The notes under the pieces were generated by a model that saw only the letters and a list, made by a program, of their open reading frames with translations, did not search any database and was not told the origin of the DNA. A DNA stretch of 64,000 nucleotides, from the NCBI RefSeq assembly GCF_900496995.4, contig NC_044022.1, positions 16,010,938 to 16,074,937 of the forward strand, read 5' to 3'. The stretch is from Aquila chrysaetos chrysaetos (taxonomy: Eukaryota; Chordata; Aves; Accipitriformes; Accipitridae). Position numbers and translations under genes: made by a program. Of the stretch, positions 24,304 through 38,000 are shown piece after piece (position 1 is the first letter of the stretch; every line of letters begins with the position of its first letter).

Positions 24304-27300
24304 TTGTTGAAGCCATATGTTTCCAAGGATAGAGTAAAGCTCAGAAGCCATAAATCATGCCCAGATAAGAATAATCTCAAACAATAGTTAGTTTTTAGCA
24401 GGATGTTGCTTGTTCTGTGATAATTGCTCAGCGCTCAATACAGATTTCCCATCACCTGCTCAGACACGCAGCACAGAAGAAAAATGCCCCGTGCCAGTTG
24501 CGGTTCTTAGCATTTGAAATCTGAGCACGTTAAGACAATTTTAATAATACTGTTCCACATCTACCCAAATCCTACAGTGCTGCAGCCCCTTAGATTTCAA
24601 GGCCTGCCCACCTGCGGTCAGAAGACACAGTTGCAGCATGAAGACCTGCTGGCCTGACCCGAGCTAGGCTGGGTAGCGGTGGCGATGGAGATGCGGCAAC
24701 GCAGACCTCCTGAGGTGCCTCAGCTTTTCTGCCTCTCAGCACGTGAGCTCCCACATCGCTGCAACTAGGGGGGTGCTGCAACTGGAGATGCTGGTGGAAC
24801 TGGGATGCGGGGGCTGCTGGGTTAAGCTGTGGGGAAGCTGCTCTGGGTGCAGGACCCCTGAGAAGTGCATCGCCGGCTGCTGCCACCACACGTGCCTCCA
24901 GAGGCTGCTGGGGACCCTGGGTCCCCGAGGCTGGTGCCCGTCACCCCACCCTGTCATCTCCTGGGACCTGAGCTGGCTGCTTTCCTGCCTTGCCAGCTGC
25001 CATGTAGCCCGAGAGGAGCGCTGGGCTTGGGACAGGGTCTCGTGAAGGAGTGGGAAACCAGCTCCACATCTGGCTCTGCAGCAGAAAAGGCACGTTTGAG
25101 TAGGCAGAGATGCAAAGTGTGGTTTGGAGAGCATCCGCAGGCTGCTGTCTGCCTGCTGGGAGCAGCAACCTGGACCTTGCCCCTTGTACCCAAAATCCCC
25201 AAACCAACAGCTCCAAGGCAAAGGAGGGACTTGTAAAACACCACTGACTTCACCCAGCTATACCCATATTGGCACACAAAAGCTGCCTTTCCTTTTGAAC
25301 AAAGCCAGCACTGCTTGCAGGCGGCCTCTCTCCACAAACCAGCCATGGCCCACGAAGGTGAGACAAGGAGTCATCCTCTCTCCCACTCATCCCACTGCCT
25401 CCCCACTTCATCCCCATCATTGGCATCCCCAATGATGCCATTAGCGTCATTGCTGAACGGGGAGCCACCTGGTCAGGGTGTGCTGGTCCAGGATGTGCAC
25501 ACACAGCTGGTTGCATTGAACGCAGCCCTTGAGCTAAGGAAACAACCCTCTCTTGCCACCATGAACCAGCAGAATCTCCTTTACCCTCTGAATCTCTCCC
25601 CTCCCAGCTCAGCCTTGCCGCAGGCAGCATGAGGCAGAGAGGCAAAGTTGCCACGTTGAGTAATTGGGCTTTCTTCAACCCAGGACTGGCCACCACCAAC
25701 ACAGCACCGCTGGGTCCCCCACGGGGACGGCAGCACTGGCTTGCACACCCCTGGGACTCCTTATGGGATGCTATGGCAGATCAGGGGTCCAAAACCAACG
25801 TGGTGCTGGAGGGAGGGAAAGAGGTGAGGGTGAAGGGAAGGATCTGCGTATGTAGAACTCCCAAATGCCTCTTGGAGTCCAGCCAAAGCAAATGCTGCTG
25901 CGATCGAGAGCCTCCCTCCTGCAGGCAGCTGTACCAAGAGACCCAAAGCCCCTCGCTGAGCCAAGCCCTGGGGAAGGGCAGTACCCCTGTGCCCTCCTCC
26001 AGCAGCGGCGGGTGTCCCTGTGCCCCTCGTCTGGCTGCAAACCACTGATGGTCCCCTGCAAAGGCCCCATGTGTGCCCCAGCTTCAGTGTACCAGATGTG
26101 GGGGGGTCCTGGCTCATGCCAGCTGGGGGAAAGGGTGAAGAGCTAGCAGGGAGGACGAGCGGTGCAGAAGAGGAGCTGGGTTCACCTCTGACATAAACGT
26201 GTCTGCTTGTGCGTGGGCTCACCAGGTGGGTATTCACACAGCAAAATGAGTGCTGCACCCCAGATCGCCCTCCTGCCTCTCATCCCACCTGGCAGTTCAT
26301 AGTCCCCATGGCAGACAGAGGCAACACAACCACTTTTTCCCTCCTCCAGGTTTCCAAAATTGGCTAAGGAGGAAAAATGCCCAGCAAAAGGCTTTGCCGT
26401 TATGGCTCAGGTGGAGCTTGGCCATGCTGGTTCCTGCAGCTGCAACAGCCACACAGACCTCTTTTCCTCTTGCGGGTGGCAGAGGCTTCTTCCACGAGTG
26501 CTGCCAGGACCTCCAAGTGCAAGGAACTCACCACAAGTATCCTATTCCCTCTGCCTTTTCTCTCCCAATTGCCGGACAAGTTTCCTTGATGTCCCTCAGG
26601 CCAGCTTCACGCCCAGCACAGCACCGAGGGGATCCGCCTGCCCTGCCCGGGGCTGGCTCCGGCCCCGCTCTGACTCTACCTCTGGGTACAGGCTATGAAA
26701 GCAGCACATCAGCCCACGCGAAAGCAGCAAAATCCCCCCACGCTCCCCATGCACCGCCTCTCCCGTGTCTCCTTTCTATAAGGGCATCCCCGCCACCAAC
26801 CCAGACTGATGGAAAGGGCAGAGCTGCTTTTCTTTTGCCCTAGAGGGAAACCCAGGAGGATCATTTTTCCCCGGCGAGGTGTGCTTTCAAAACAAGCCTC
26901 AGCAGGACAGCTGTGGTGTTACCCATCGCCAGCCTGGGCATCGTCTCACAGAGACCTCAGGCACATAAATACCGCTGCGTGCTCGGGGAGCTGTCAGCTC
27001 TCAAGGGAGGCAGAGCAGGTGGCAACTGATTCAAAGCCAAAAGCGTGACTCCCGGGTGCCGCTGGGCTTCAGAGCAGGCACGAGGGCTTCAGGGCTGAGA
27101 CATTCAGGGGCTTAGACCTTCAGGGTACGCCACATCTTTAAGCTTCAGGGCTTAGACCTTCAGTGGTCACCAGGGAGCAAGGAAGGGTTGGGCGAAGACG
27201 ACCTTGGTATGGCTAAGGGAAAATGTTTTCCCACCATGCAAAAGGACGAGCAGCAGGTCTTTCCTCTCAGCAAGATCCACACAATTTCAGCTGCCTGGAA

Positions 27301-27894
27301 AGGCCTGAGGACTATGAGATACACCTGGTCGCACCCCCTCCACCCGTGGGACCCCGGTGCAATGAGCAGTGCAACCGACAGCAGGACCTTGCGCCCATCC
27401 CGCCCTGCTCCCTGCTGTTTCCCAGCCCCAAATCCTTGTACCCTCGCCTCCTCCTTTCTCCAGGTCCCAGAAAACCCTCTGTAACTAAAATCCTCCCCTG
27501 ACCACCACCTCCTCCTTGGCATGGATGGGCTTCTGCAGAGCTCACTGCCAGTACGTAGGGCTCAGTGTCACCATAGCCGGAAAGAAATAACCTTGTACCA
27601 CATTTAGCACGCATCTCCCAGAGGAAGCATCTTGACATTTGAAAATCACAGAAACTTTGTGGCCTGCACCAATAAAACCCGAACAGTTTACAACAGACAG
27701 AATTTGAGTTACAATGGTGGCTGCCCCCGGCGACATTACTTCAGCCCTCCCTGTTATTCCCCAGTCGGTTCATTGTTATTAATGTCACTACAATAAATAC
27801 CAGAATAAAATTGACAGCATTTGGCCACGTGTCTTAAAGCATTGCCCCACTCTTCCTTCACTCCGTGACTTTGCAGCCTTGGTTTCCATCCCTA
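24304..27894 (-). other. ENDOD1: Probable ENDOD1 3' UTR
   Basis: The sequence from the ENDOD1 stop to the first AATAAA on the minus strand holds no supported gene. It has moderate GC content, and its scattered open frames overlap on both strands without domains. Confidence 0.4.
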
Positions 27895-29028
27895 TCAGTC
27901 ATCAGAGGAGCCTTTAGGGACAAACCGTTTGACTATGTGACAAGCCAGGTAATAAAAGCCATGCAGAAGTGTGGCTGTGGCGTCGATGACCAGAGAGAAG
28001 GTGCCCCCGATCCCGGTGGCCATGTCTTTGAGGACGGAGGGAATGGCACAGATGGATTGGTAAGGGAAAGCAGCGAGGTGAAGGACAAAGCCCACGGGGA
28101 TGCGCAGGATCCTGTAGGTGAGGGACGCCACATCTTGAACAATTTGCAGGAAGCCCAGGACGATGTTGATGATGACTCTCCCCACATCATAGGGGATGCT
28201 GATGAGTACCATGCTGATGGCTTTAAGGTAGGACACCACCCCATTCCACAGGCTGTAGAGTCCATCCAGAACTGCACCACCAACCCGCTTGATAACAAGC
28301 CACAGAAAATAAAACACAAATTTCACCAGCTCCACAAACACGTAGATGAGGAGTTCCAGAAGTTTGATGAAAGGGGTAGCAATGATGCCAGCCACTCTTC
28401 TCACCAAGCCGCCGTCTTTGGCCTCCTGGTTGTCACTTGTTCCTACTTGCTCTCCAGAGCGGATCTGACTGACAGCTTGCAGTATTGCTTCCGTTTTCTC
28501 CTGGCTTTTGTTGTCTTCCCCACACTTGCCCTTGAACAAGTGAACTCCTGCTAGAAGCTGCTTCTCCAGCTCTCCCACCGTGAGGTCCACCAAGCTGATT
28601 TCATCATTCATTTTTTTCACTAGTCCCAGGGACCATCCCTCCGGAGCATCGCAGCAGGCTGCCAGCCAGAGGGTCTCTGGCACCGACACCTTGCCTTTAA
28701 CTCGGACACTGGAAGGAATTGCACCTGCAAGGAGATACAGATGATCTTTCTTGGAGCAGTGAGGGACCAGAGCTTGCTCCACTACCCTCCCGATGTCTCT
28801 GTGCCAGCTTTTGCTCAGAGACGGGCTCAGAGGGACGGCGTTCGTGAGCGTGTAAGTGGCCATCTGGAAATCCTCCTCATTGAGCAAGCTGGGATTGAGC
28901 AGCCCTCTCTCGTAACCGGAGCCCACGTAGTCTGAGGTCAAGGCTTGATTTGCACCAAGGTTGGCCACAGTGCCAACAATATCAGCTTCATGCACCATCT
29001 CATGCAGGTCATTTTCTGGATCGTCTAT
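27895..29028 (-). CDS. ENDOD1: ENDOD1 coding exon 2 (terminal)
   Basis: The acceptor CTGTTTCAG lies just above 29028. The exon opens IDDPENDLHEMVHEADIVG in phase 0 and ends FVPKGSSDD and a stop at 27895-27897. It holds most of the nuclease-like domain and the whole hydrophobic C-terminal region without frameshift. Confidence 0.95.
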   Translation of the reverse strand: MDDPENDLHEMVHEADIVGTVANLGANQALTSDYVGSGYERGLLNPSLLNEEDFQMATYTLTNAVPLSPSLSKSWHRDIGRVVEQALVPHCSKKDHLYLLAGAIPSSVRVKGKVSVPETLWLAACCDAPEGWSLGLVKKMNDEISLVDLTVGELEKQLLAGVHLFKGKCGEDNKSQEKTEAILQAVSQIRSGEQVGTSDNQEAKDGGLVRRVAGIIATPFIKLLELLIYVFVELVKFVFYFLWLVIKRVGGAVLDGLYSLWNGVVSYLKAISMVLISIPYDVGRVIINIVLGFLQIVQDVASLTYRILRIPVGFVLHLAAFPYQSICAIPSVLKDMATGIGGTFSLVIDATATLLHGFYYLACHIVKRFVPKGSSDD

Positions 29029-32000
29029 CTGAAACAGTAGAGAGAAGAGTTACTGGATGCAATTTCCCTTTCCTAGAAAGCAACATGTAAAAAGGGACCT
29101 TGAAGTATATTTTCCATTGTGACTGCTACTACATGCTGTGCCTCAGACCACATCCTGTACTCCCTCCTTATTTTCCTTGCAGTGCTTTGGAGGACTGTAT
29201 GCTCTACTTAGCTGCCCTGCCAAACGCATCCATTTAGGCTGCAAGGGATGCTTGCAGCTCTCCAGTCTGGTTCGCAGCACAACACAGCCTCCAGAATCTC
29301 ACCAGTCACCCTGCACCAAGCCTCTAACTTGTGCTTTTTTTCCTAGAAGAGATTTTTAAGACCAATAGATGGCTTGGTTTAGGGCCATGTGTTCACCTCC
29401 TACAGTGGTGATACCTCCAGTTCATTTAAGCACCTACCATGGCACCTTAATTCAGTCCCTCTAAACTATCAAATCCAAGCTATGAAGACAAAAACCATGG
29501 TATATAAGATGTCTAGAGAAGGCATTTACCTCTCACCACTGATGACGTAAGAAGCCAGAATGAAGCCAGCCACCATGGCAGATGACCTGAACTTCCCCGC
29601 CCTGAACACAGACACAGCAGGGAGCTCCTAGGGCTCTCTCAGGGCTTGTCATTAGTAGTCTGAACCTCATGTCATTAATAGTCTGAACCTCATCCTTAAT
29701 GACCACACAGCTCCTGGCATAAAATGGGTGAGGATGCCATCACTGCAGGTCCTCGATGGAATCTGTGCTGCCTGCTTGTGTCTGCCATTCCCATGCCACA
29801 GAGCCAGAGGTAGCAATTGCTGCAGCAGGAATTTGTCCTGGAGTCATGCACGGAGCCATGCATGGGGAGGTAACGAGCAGTGGGAGCAGAAGCACTAAAT
29901 GGCGGGACGTGCTCAGGTCTTTCTCAGGTGGCAGCAGCTCTGTCTGCTCCTTAGTCACTCCTACTGATGCTGCCTGCAGCCGCTCCGGGAGGGGGGGTGC
30001 CAGATTGTCATTTTCTTCCCCAAATTAAAGGGTGAGCATGTTGGTAGAAGCTCGGGGGTGGCAGATGGTCTCTGGCAGTCACTGCCTCCTGTAGTCTCTG
30101 TTTCAAAGGCTGTGGCCTTCAGCTCCTAGCACTGTGCTGGCCCAATTAAACCTGTTGTCTTTGCTCCTGGCCTATAGACTGCTTACTGCACTATATAATA
30201 TGTACTTTGGAGACATCTATGGCAGACAGTTCATAGTTTACCTCGAATCACTCCCCAGTCATCCTTCCTCATCCCTTGGCCATCTTGCAATGCCAGCTGG
30301 ACAGATGTCCAGCAACCTTACCCAGAGTTTGCATCCTCTTAGTGACTCATCACCTGCTCACAGCTCTGCGTCAACCTGTGCTGCGAGTCCGGGTGAAATG
30401 GCCAGCACCACGAGTGCCAGCAGCTCTCCATCACCCTCGCCTAGGAGCTGAGCTCTGGCTGGCCTCCTGCATCAGCCAAGCCCCTGCGGTCCGGGCTCAG
30501 GGCTCGCTCTGCACCAGCCCTGGTCACAGTGCCAACGCTGGCCATTGCAGAGGGCTGCATCACCCCCATCTCCTGCTAAGGAGGTTTCTTGCACTTTGTT
30601 TTGAAGCATCTGATGCTTATTGCTTCGGACTGGAAGGATCACAGTGAATCCTATGTGCTGATGCACAAGTTGTAGCTTTTTCTAAATATGCCACTTAAAA
30701 AAGACTTAACCTGCACTTCATCTGCCTTATTCTGCTCGTCTCGCTCAGACGCCCCAAATTCACGGGCTGCAGCTGGCTGATGAGGCCAGACATTTTGCGT
30801 TCCACAAAATCACTGTCCCATCGTGCCCCCCCAGCTCATTCTCCCTGTTCTGATGAGGTTATGATGTTGTGCCATGGGACGAGGGATGCAGGCAGTGTGT
30901 TTAATCCCACAGGAGAGGTGATGGAGCGGGCACGGGTGAGAGGCTGTGCCTGGGAACTGCCCTCCGTGTTATGGCCCTTTTGAGCCTGACACGCTCACAG
31001 AGACACTGACCCCTTCTCACTCCCATGGCAGTGCTGCTGTACCACAAGGACACGTAGACCCGAGACAAGTCAGCTCTGCCTCCTGGCAGAGATTCCCAGC
31101 CTACATGAAGCAGACGGTATAAACTTAATTTTCTCTCCTTATGAGCTGATGCATGCAAACCTTGAGGTGCCTGTCAAGAAAATACGTCTCTGGTTACCTG
31201 TTCAGCTGCAGGCTTTTGCACATACCATTGGGATTGTTTAGGTGCAATTAAAAAAGAACATGATAAAAATGCAGCCATGTGCTGTTCATGCGTAAGGCTC
31301 TGACATCACCAAGTTATGCTTATAATAACTCATATTATGGTTTGTAATAACTCATGTGTAACTGAGGTTTTTGTGCCTCCTCCAGCTCAGCCCCAAAGGC
31401 AAGCTGCCTCCAGCACTGCATCTAATCTGCATTGCAAGCTACCTTTCCTCACTGCTTCAAAAAGCTTTTGGTTTGTGTCACCGCCAAAACGTATCTGCAT
31501 TCATGGAGTCAGCCATGAAGCCACCTGCCCAAATAACCTGGAATAGCTATGGGCAAGATCCAAGCAGACAGGTAAACACCTCATTCATAGGATGGGGATT
31601 TAAAAATAAATTATGCATCTGAACACCTGTATGGATGTGAGCGCCTAACAATATTGATGTGTTTCATAAAGTGGGGATTGCAGTTTCAGAGAAGGGCAGA
31701 GGCAGAGGGGGATTAAAAGTATGGCAACACACAGCTATTAGAGCAGGCAGCTTCCATCAAGTTTGGTCATCTAACAGTGTAGGACACTGTTACCTCCCAC
31801 CTTCCCCACCCTAGTACCATTCCTGGTGAACTTCAGCATTCCACTCCCCTCGCTATTTCCTCAGGCATGCTTATGCCTTTCATTGCAGTGGGGATACTTC
31901 ATCTACCCTTAGTACAGGTCCCAGGGAGGAGGCACAGTGTACCTTACGGCAAGCTTGCTGTCACAGGACGTCCACACGAGTGGCTCTAGAAGTACCTGTT

Positions 32001-35000
32001 TCTCTTGACTGTCCACCAAGAGAGATGGCAAGAGCAGCTCAGAGGTAGCTATAACTGGACGATGCAAATCCCACCCTGGTCATCTGGCTGGCGGTAGTCA
32101 CCAACCAAATGAAAACACAAGGTGATTCATCCAACCCCTCGTACATTAGGACAGAAAGAGCAACTCCAGAGTTTTCCATCTCTCTCTAAACTATAGAAAC
32201 AGTCAAACCCATAGGTTTTCAGACAACCAAAACGAGATGAGGTGAAAGCCACCTAAGTGACTTGCTCTCAACCCGTAGCAAAACTGTGGCAGAGCAGGTT
32301 TTCAGGCCTGAGCCTGGGGGAGTCCCATCAGTACCCTGCTCATCAACCTACCCTGCCTGCTCTCTAATTTTTCACTAATTGCTGAATTAATTCGCTGTTT
32401 CCAGCTGCCAATCGGCAGTGGGTGGCACTGACATTCCTCACACTTCTTACCCAATTACTGCCTCTGTGCTACATTTGGCATTTGTTTCTCAGGCAGACAT
32501 TCCTGAGGAGGTAGGCATGCAGGGAGTGAGACGGTGCCCTCACCACATCATTACTCCCCAAAAAAGCTTGTGACAACCCTGAGGCACTCAACAGAGTGCA
32601 GCGAGCATTTTTATAGTGATTTCTTTCTGCCTGCTCTGTCTCTGCATCTCCATGTGCATGCACATAGATGTAAGCACAAGCCACTGTGCAGCTGAGCCTG
32701 CTCATCCCTGGCTATCCCTGCCTGGGCAAGGAAATTATCCAGAAAATAGGCAATATAACCTCATGGGGCTATGCTGCAAAGCAGGTGTTGCTAAGGGTTC
32801 CCTTCAGCAGCCATTTGACCTCTCCTAACCATCTGACCTAGCCTTGATGGGAACACATATAATGGGTGTGAAATCTCTTCCCCACTTTCTCCTCCCAGAT
32901 CCCGCGTGGCAGTGTCTGAGAGGGGTGTACATGCTTATTTCTTGAGTTATAGGAATTCTTCCTAGTCCTGATTTTTTCTCCTTACAGATTCTTCAGATGA
33001 TTTTTTTTCTAGTGGTTTTCTGTCTCAGACTGAGGTTCCTCCAGTGAACCACAGAGCTGCTACCTACCTCCCACCCCTGAGACACCTGCATTTCAGCAAT
33101 GGGTGAAGGAGACCCATTAGTGTAAACTAAGGATGGACCCACAGCAATGCATGGGGATGCTCTGGAGAAGCCAGAGCAACTAAAGGTAGTGCCTGGCCAA
33201 TTATTTCTGGGGCTGCAGTACGGTTTGGAGGCAGGAGACACAAGGTTTGGGGCTCTGGAGTGCTTGGCAGGGATGATGACGAGGTGAAGAGGGATAGAGC
33301 AGGGAGGGCAGGGGAGCCAGCGGGAGGGAGGTGCTGGAGAACTGAGGCTGCTGTGGAGGGGCTGCCCACTGCTCCGTGGCAGGAATGGCTTTCAAGCCTG
33401 CCTGGGCAGGTCTGGTGAGTCAGACCACGAGGAGCAGGAGGAGATATGGTGGCTAGAGGTGATGAAGGGCATCAGCGGCTGAGGCAAATGGGAAAGGACC
33501 TCATCTCTGCTGCTTTGCCTCGCTGTCTCCATGGCACTGACAGCAAATGCTCACTCGCCCAGGTCCCCTTTGTGCTTCAAAAACTCATCACCCTTCCTCA
33601 ACTCCGTAACGGCAGTCTGCAAAAAGCTTCCCTCTGCTTTAAAAGGGCAAGCAGACACCTCCCACAGCCATCTGTGAAGTGCAAGGAGAGCAGATCAAAA
33701 GGCCCTTGGGAACTCCTGCAACTCAAAACCCAGCCCAGAGAGCAGGGAGACAGTCCAAGGGGAAGACAGGGATTTGGGATTTCCTGTCTTCACTGCCTGT
33801 GACCTCGTGGTCTTAGTATCTCATCGCCCCATATGAGGAAAATGAGCATGGCAACCACTCTCTTGAGGCAGGGGTGAGCTTTGATTCTGGCTACATCTAG
33901 CACCCAGCACCTGAGGGCCCTGCTCCCAACATGCTGCTCTGATACTGCAGCCATTCGTGCCCTGATGAAGCACCCTTGCATGCTGCCAATCTTTCCTGAG
34001 CTCAATGGATGGGGGTAGCTTGATATTTGCTACAAAATTCCCTGTGATCACTGCTGAAAAACCTGAAACAAGGCAAAAAAAAAAAAAAAAAAAGAGAGGT
34101 AAAGCGTACTTGTTCTCTTAGGGCATTTTTTAAGGATTTCCTTTAAATTTAACAGCCTGAAGGACTTGCTTCCACATGCCAAGTGTCAGGGGAGACAAAA
34201 ACCACTGAGGCTCCAGCAAAATTTGTTTTATACTGCACACTTCTGACCTGACTAAAGCCTTCACGCTCCAGGACATGGCAAATCATTTCCCTACCCGCGT
34301 CTGCAACACAGGCACACAACAAAAAGCTGCAGCGTCAACTTGGTGAACCGCAAATGGATGTTTTATCCCTGCGCAGCGAAGCTAAAGAACTCTTATCAAC
34401 ACTGCGATCACGCTGGCAACAGAACAAACTTCAACTTGACACTGCGATGTTTAACTCTGCTACCCATCGGCAGTGCTCCCTGCCTGTGATAGCTGGCTAG
34501 GCAGGACAGACGCATCAGCTGGTGGCAAAGATGACTTTCCTCTCCCCTGGCACGGCACGTTGCACGCAGCAGCCTCCCAGCTTTCATTATAAGCCCCGTG
34601 GGACAAGGAACTATTTGTTTGGTCAGTTCCAAGCACAAAAATAAGTTCTGCTTGGGTTAAATTAATATCGAAAGAAGTTCAACAAGCAGAGCTCCTGCCT
34701 CCTTTGCAAAAGCCTAGCCCCAGCTTCACCCCAGAGGAAATGTTCTCCAGGAACATTTCCTTTACAGCGAAGGAAAAGCTGACTTACCTGCGGTTCGACC
34801 AGCCAGTTCTCCTCCTTGTTTTGGGCTGGCTTTGTATACTTAAAAGCTGAATAAAGAGGGATTTTGTCCTTAGTACTGTAGAGGGTTGCAAAGCGTGGCT
34901 CTTTGTTGTACTGTTGACAGATTTTCACGTGGAACGGCTCCGTAAATCCTTCGGGTGGGACTTGTCCAGGGAAGAACACATTACACTCAGCAAAACCAGT

Positions 35001-35081
35001 TTCATCCTCTCCGACAACTCTGCCCTGGGAAAAGCCTGGGAAAACTGTGATGCAAAGCAAAAACACAATTGACGTCTTCAT
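27895..35081 (-). CDS. ENDOD1: Endonuclease domain-containing 1 protein
   Basis: Two coding exons (34788-35081 and 27895-29028) encode 475 residues; the human protein is about 500. Residues 1-20 form a signal peptide (MKTSIVFLLCITVFPGFSQG). Residues about 25-195 form a DNA/RNA non-specific endonuclease-like domain (PF01223 type), with GSGYERGLLNPS at 135-146 and TYTLTNAVP from 157. Canonical members have (D/N)RGH where this protein has ERGL (138-141), so the general-base histidine is missing. Residues about 306-475 are strongly hydrophobic and amphipathic with several likely membrane segments, as in other ENDOD1 proteins. The ATG at 35081 is chosen because it starts the signal peptide. ENDOD1 has been linked to genome maintenance and innate immunity in mammals; nuclease activity here is doubtful. 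It converges with SESN3, as in the known synteny. Confidence 0.94.
29029..34787 (-). other. ENDOD1: ENDOD1 intron
   Basis: A single 5.76-kb intron with GT/AG borders. It contains an A20 tract at 34075-34094 and no exon or recognised repeat that I can support. Confidence 0.9.
34075..34094. repeat. Poly(A) tract
   Basis: An uninterrupted run of 20 A in the ENDOD1 intron. No adjoining retroposed sequence is recognised. Confidence 0.85.
34788..35081 (-). CDS. ENDOD1: ENDOD1 coding exon 1
   Basis: 98 codons run from the ATG to ENWLVEPQ, with a consensus CAG|GTAAGTC donor (34781-34787 on the plus strand) and phase 0. It carries the signal peptide and the first part of the nuclease-like domain, including GFAECNVFFPGQVPPEGF. 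Confidence 0.94.
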
Positions 35082-38000
35082 GGTGCACTCCCTGGAGCTG
35101 AGGGAAGCCCCGTCTGCCTCCGCTGGGTTCGGCAAAGGACCTGTGCTCTGAGTCCATGCAGCAGCGAAGCCAGAAAGCGTCTGGAATTCGGGTGTAGCGT
35201 GTGAGGGAAATGAAATATGAAACCACAGCCGATCCCTTCAGGGAGCCAGCGCTTTCTGCGTTGTGAAACCAAACATGCGCCGGGCTGCGCTGACACACGC
35301 TGCGGACGCCAACTGCCTGCAGGAGATAATGCCAAGCAACCTGAAATCATCCAGGCTCATTGGGAAGAGGAGGAGGGAAGCCTACGGCGGTGCAGGACTA
35401 GAGCTGAGCGGCACTGGCTGTCCAGGCTGGGGCTCAGCGCCGGCGGGGGTGTGGTGTGCTGCATTGCAGCAGAGTCCCCAGCAGGAATTTTGGCTGACGC
35501 AGCCAGAAATCTTCCTGGGGCTGCCAGGGGGATGCTGCAAAGTCAGATTCGCCACCCCGAAGAAGGTGTTAGCTGCCCTCTCCAGCCACGAGCCTGGCTA
35601 AGGGAGAGGGAGAAGAGAGGTGGCGGGATATTGGCACTGCTGCGAACCCACTTTGCCCCTTTTGGGGTATCTGTCACCACCGTTGCTGCCAGCCATGTGC
35701 TGCTAAGGTGCCTGGGAAAGGCATTCTCCTCCCGTCTCTCTGGGAGTTGTAATGGGCATCTGAAACCCTCCTGTGGAGCAGTATCACCTCACCTTGGCAG
35801 ACCCTCGCTCAGGAGAGATTAACAAGAGGAAGAAGGATGAAGACCCTTGGATCACATACCCCTAATCAACACCCACCTCTGAATATTTTGACCAAACCTA
35901 TAGAACTAGCACAAAAAAAAACTCCAAACTGCCTAAAGGGAAGGAAACCACTCTTCTGAGTTTGTGATCAGCAGAGCTACAGCTGGGTAAAGGCTGTATT
36001 CCTTCAGTGACTGGGAAAATTAATGTTTTCAGAATAGTCAGGATGGAAAGGAGACTACAGAGCAGTTCCTCAGTCAAGAAAATGTGCATTTTCCCACTCA
36101 AGAAGTTAGATATGATCACCTGTGTTGCCAACAACCTTAAAAAATCCTGGGTGCCAATAAGGCACAGGTCACTTTTAGACAAAGCTGGTTTATACTGTTA
36201 AAGTGATTTCCAAGCAAAAATCTCCAAGTGCTACCAACCCACAAGTGTTTGCAGATGAGGTAGGAGTGCTCTATATCGCAAATGATGAAATGGGACAGCG
36301 GGTGCTTAAAGTGCCTGCCCAAGGTCAGAGAAGGAGCCTGTAAAAGCGCTAAAAATAGACCGGACTCTAAGACTGTCATTCCTCTACTCAGGGATGACTT
36401 ATAGAAGTATCAAGGCAAGGAAATACGTCAGCACCTCTTGGTGTGGTGTTATCAGCTGGGGGAGACAGAGGCGGGCTGGACAGGCTGGGGAACAACAGGA
36501 AATGTAGTAAGTGGGCTTGGGTTTGGTCCAGGCAGATGCCTGGTCACCCAGCCCTGACAGAAAGAGTTAGTCATGTTCAGGAAAGATGGTGGAACTGAAA
36601 GCACAGACACAGCCTGACCTGAAGACAGCAGCTCCAAAAGACAGGCTTAAAATTTCATTTTCCTGGATGTAAAAAGGCTCCTGGGAAATCAAGAACTGAA
36701 GCTAAACCTTAGCTATTAGGTATTTGTCTGACCCCAGGCTTGCAATTACTTGGGCAGCAGGGGAAAAGATTTTCACAAGGGTGGTAAACCCTGCTCCCCA
36801 GGCAAACCTAGGCCAGGCGATACCTTTAAACACCCCACTCCAAGACTGACACACATTACCCTAGGATAGGCATGGTCCCAATCCAACAGAAAGGCAGCAT
36901 GAGGTGTCTCAAGATGAACATGACAGCAACCAGCATGCTGAGCAGATCGATGACTTCCACCAGGAAACACGGACATCCTGCTTCTGCCCCGGACCTGCGC
37001 ATCAACCTCCTCCCTCAAAGTGGCACCTCTGTCTCACTGGGATACACAGCCCCAAGCTGTCTTCCAAGCCTCGGGGGCTTCTTTTCTGCTTTTTGGGAAC
37101 TCTGAGCGGCTCTTTCCTGGAGGCTGGGGTCTGCCTGCCTATTTAGCTCTGTATTTACCAGCAAACAGATAACCTTTGACTCAGCCTGAAGAGCAAGAGT
37201 CTCAGGCTCTCATCTCCTATGAAGAGCATCAACGTGAAAGTCAGGATGGAGCTCCACTCCTCTATTCCCAATCCCATTTTCTCTCCGAGCGAGGCCCCTC
37301 TGCAGTTTCTCTCTCATTTAAGATAGCTGTTGTGACCCTTGACCTTGGAGCTGGGTATTTTTTTTCTGTTCTTGCTAACATCCCTATTACTAAAGAGACT
37401 AGGTGCCATCATCATGGTATGGCACTCACCATGCTGGGAAGACAAAGGCCAAAGGACTGCCCTGCCCCGGGAAGATCATGCTCTCAGCCATGGGATCACA
37501 AACAGACAGAAGAGCCAAACACAGTGAGATGGAGTCGGTCAGAGCTTTTGACGACTCCGTGCTCCAGTAGCTTATCTGCTATCACAGGCTTTTATAGGCA
37601 TCCCAGGGAGTGATGCCTATAGCGAGTGATGCAAAAGGGAATATGAATACCAGATCCAAAACAGCCCTAAGGCTGTTGATGTGAGCAGAAGGGCTCTGGG
37701 AAAAAGCACATTGGGTTGGAAGCGGGCAGCATGAGCTGGCAGCAGCAGCAGCATGGCCTTGCAGGGGCTGCCTCCTCCAAACCCACCAAGGGGTGACAGT
37801 GCAACAAGCTCAGCAGTGCCGGCAGTGCGGGCAAGCACCTTATGTTTGATGTGAAGAAGGAGAAGGAGCCGAGGGAAGATGCAAAGAGGGAGGTGATGTG
37901 GTCAAAGGGACACGTGAGAAAAGTGATCTCTCAGTGGCAGGCAAAGCTGTGTAGAGGGACAGGAGAGGCTACAGGCAATAGGCTGTATGGACACAGTTTG

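Noticed and set aside
27933-28554. Open frames of 128 (minus) and 229 (plus) residues overlapping ENDOD1 exon 2
   Set aside because: Shadow frames of the real ENDOD1 coding exon.
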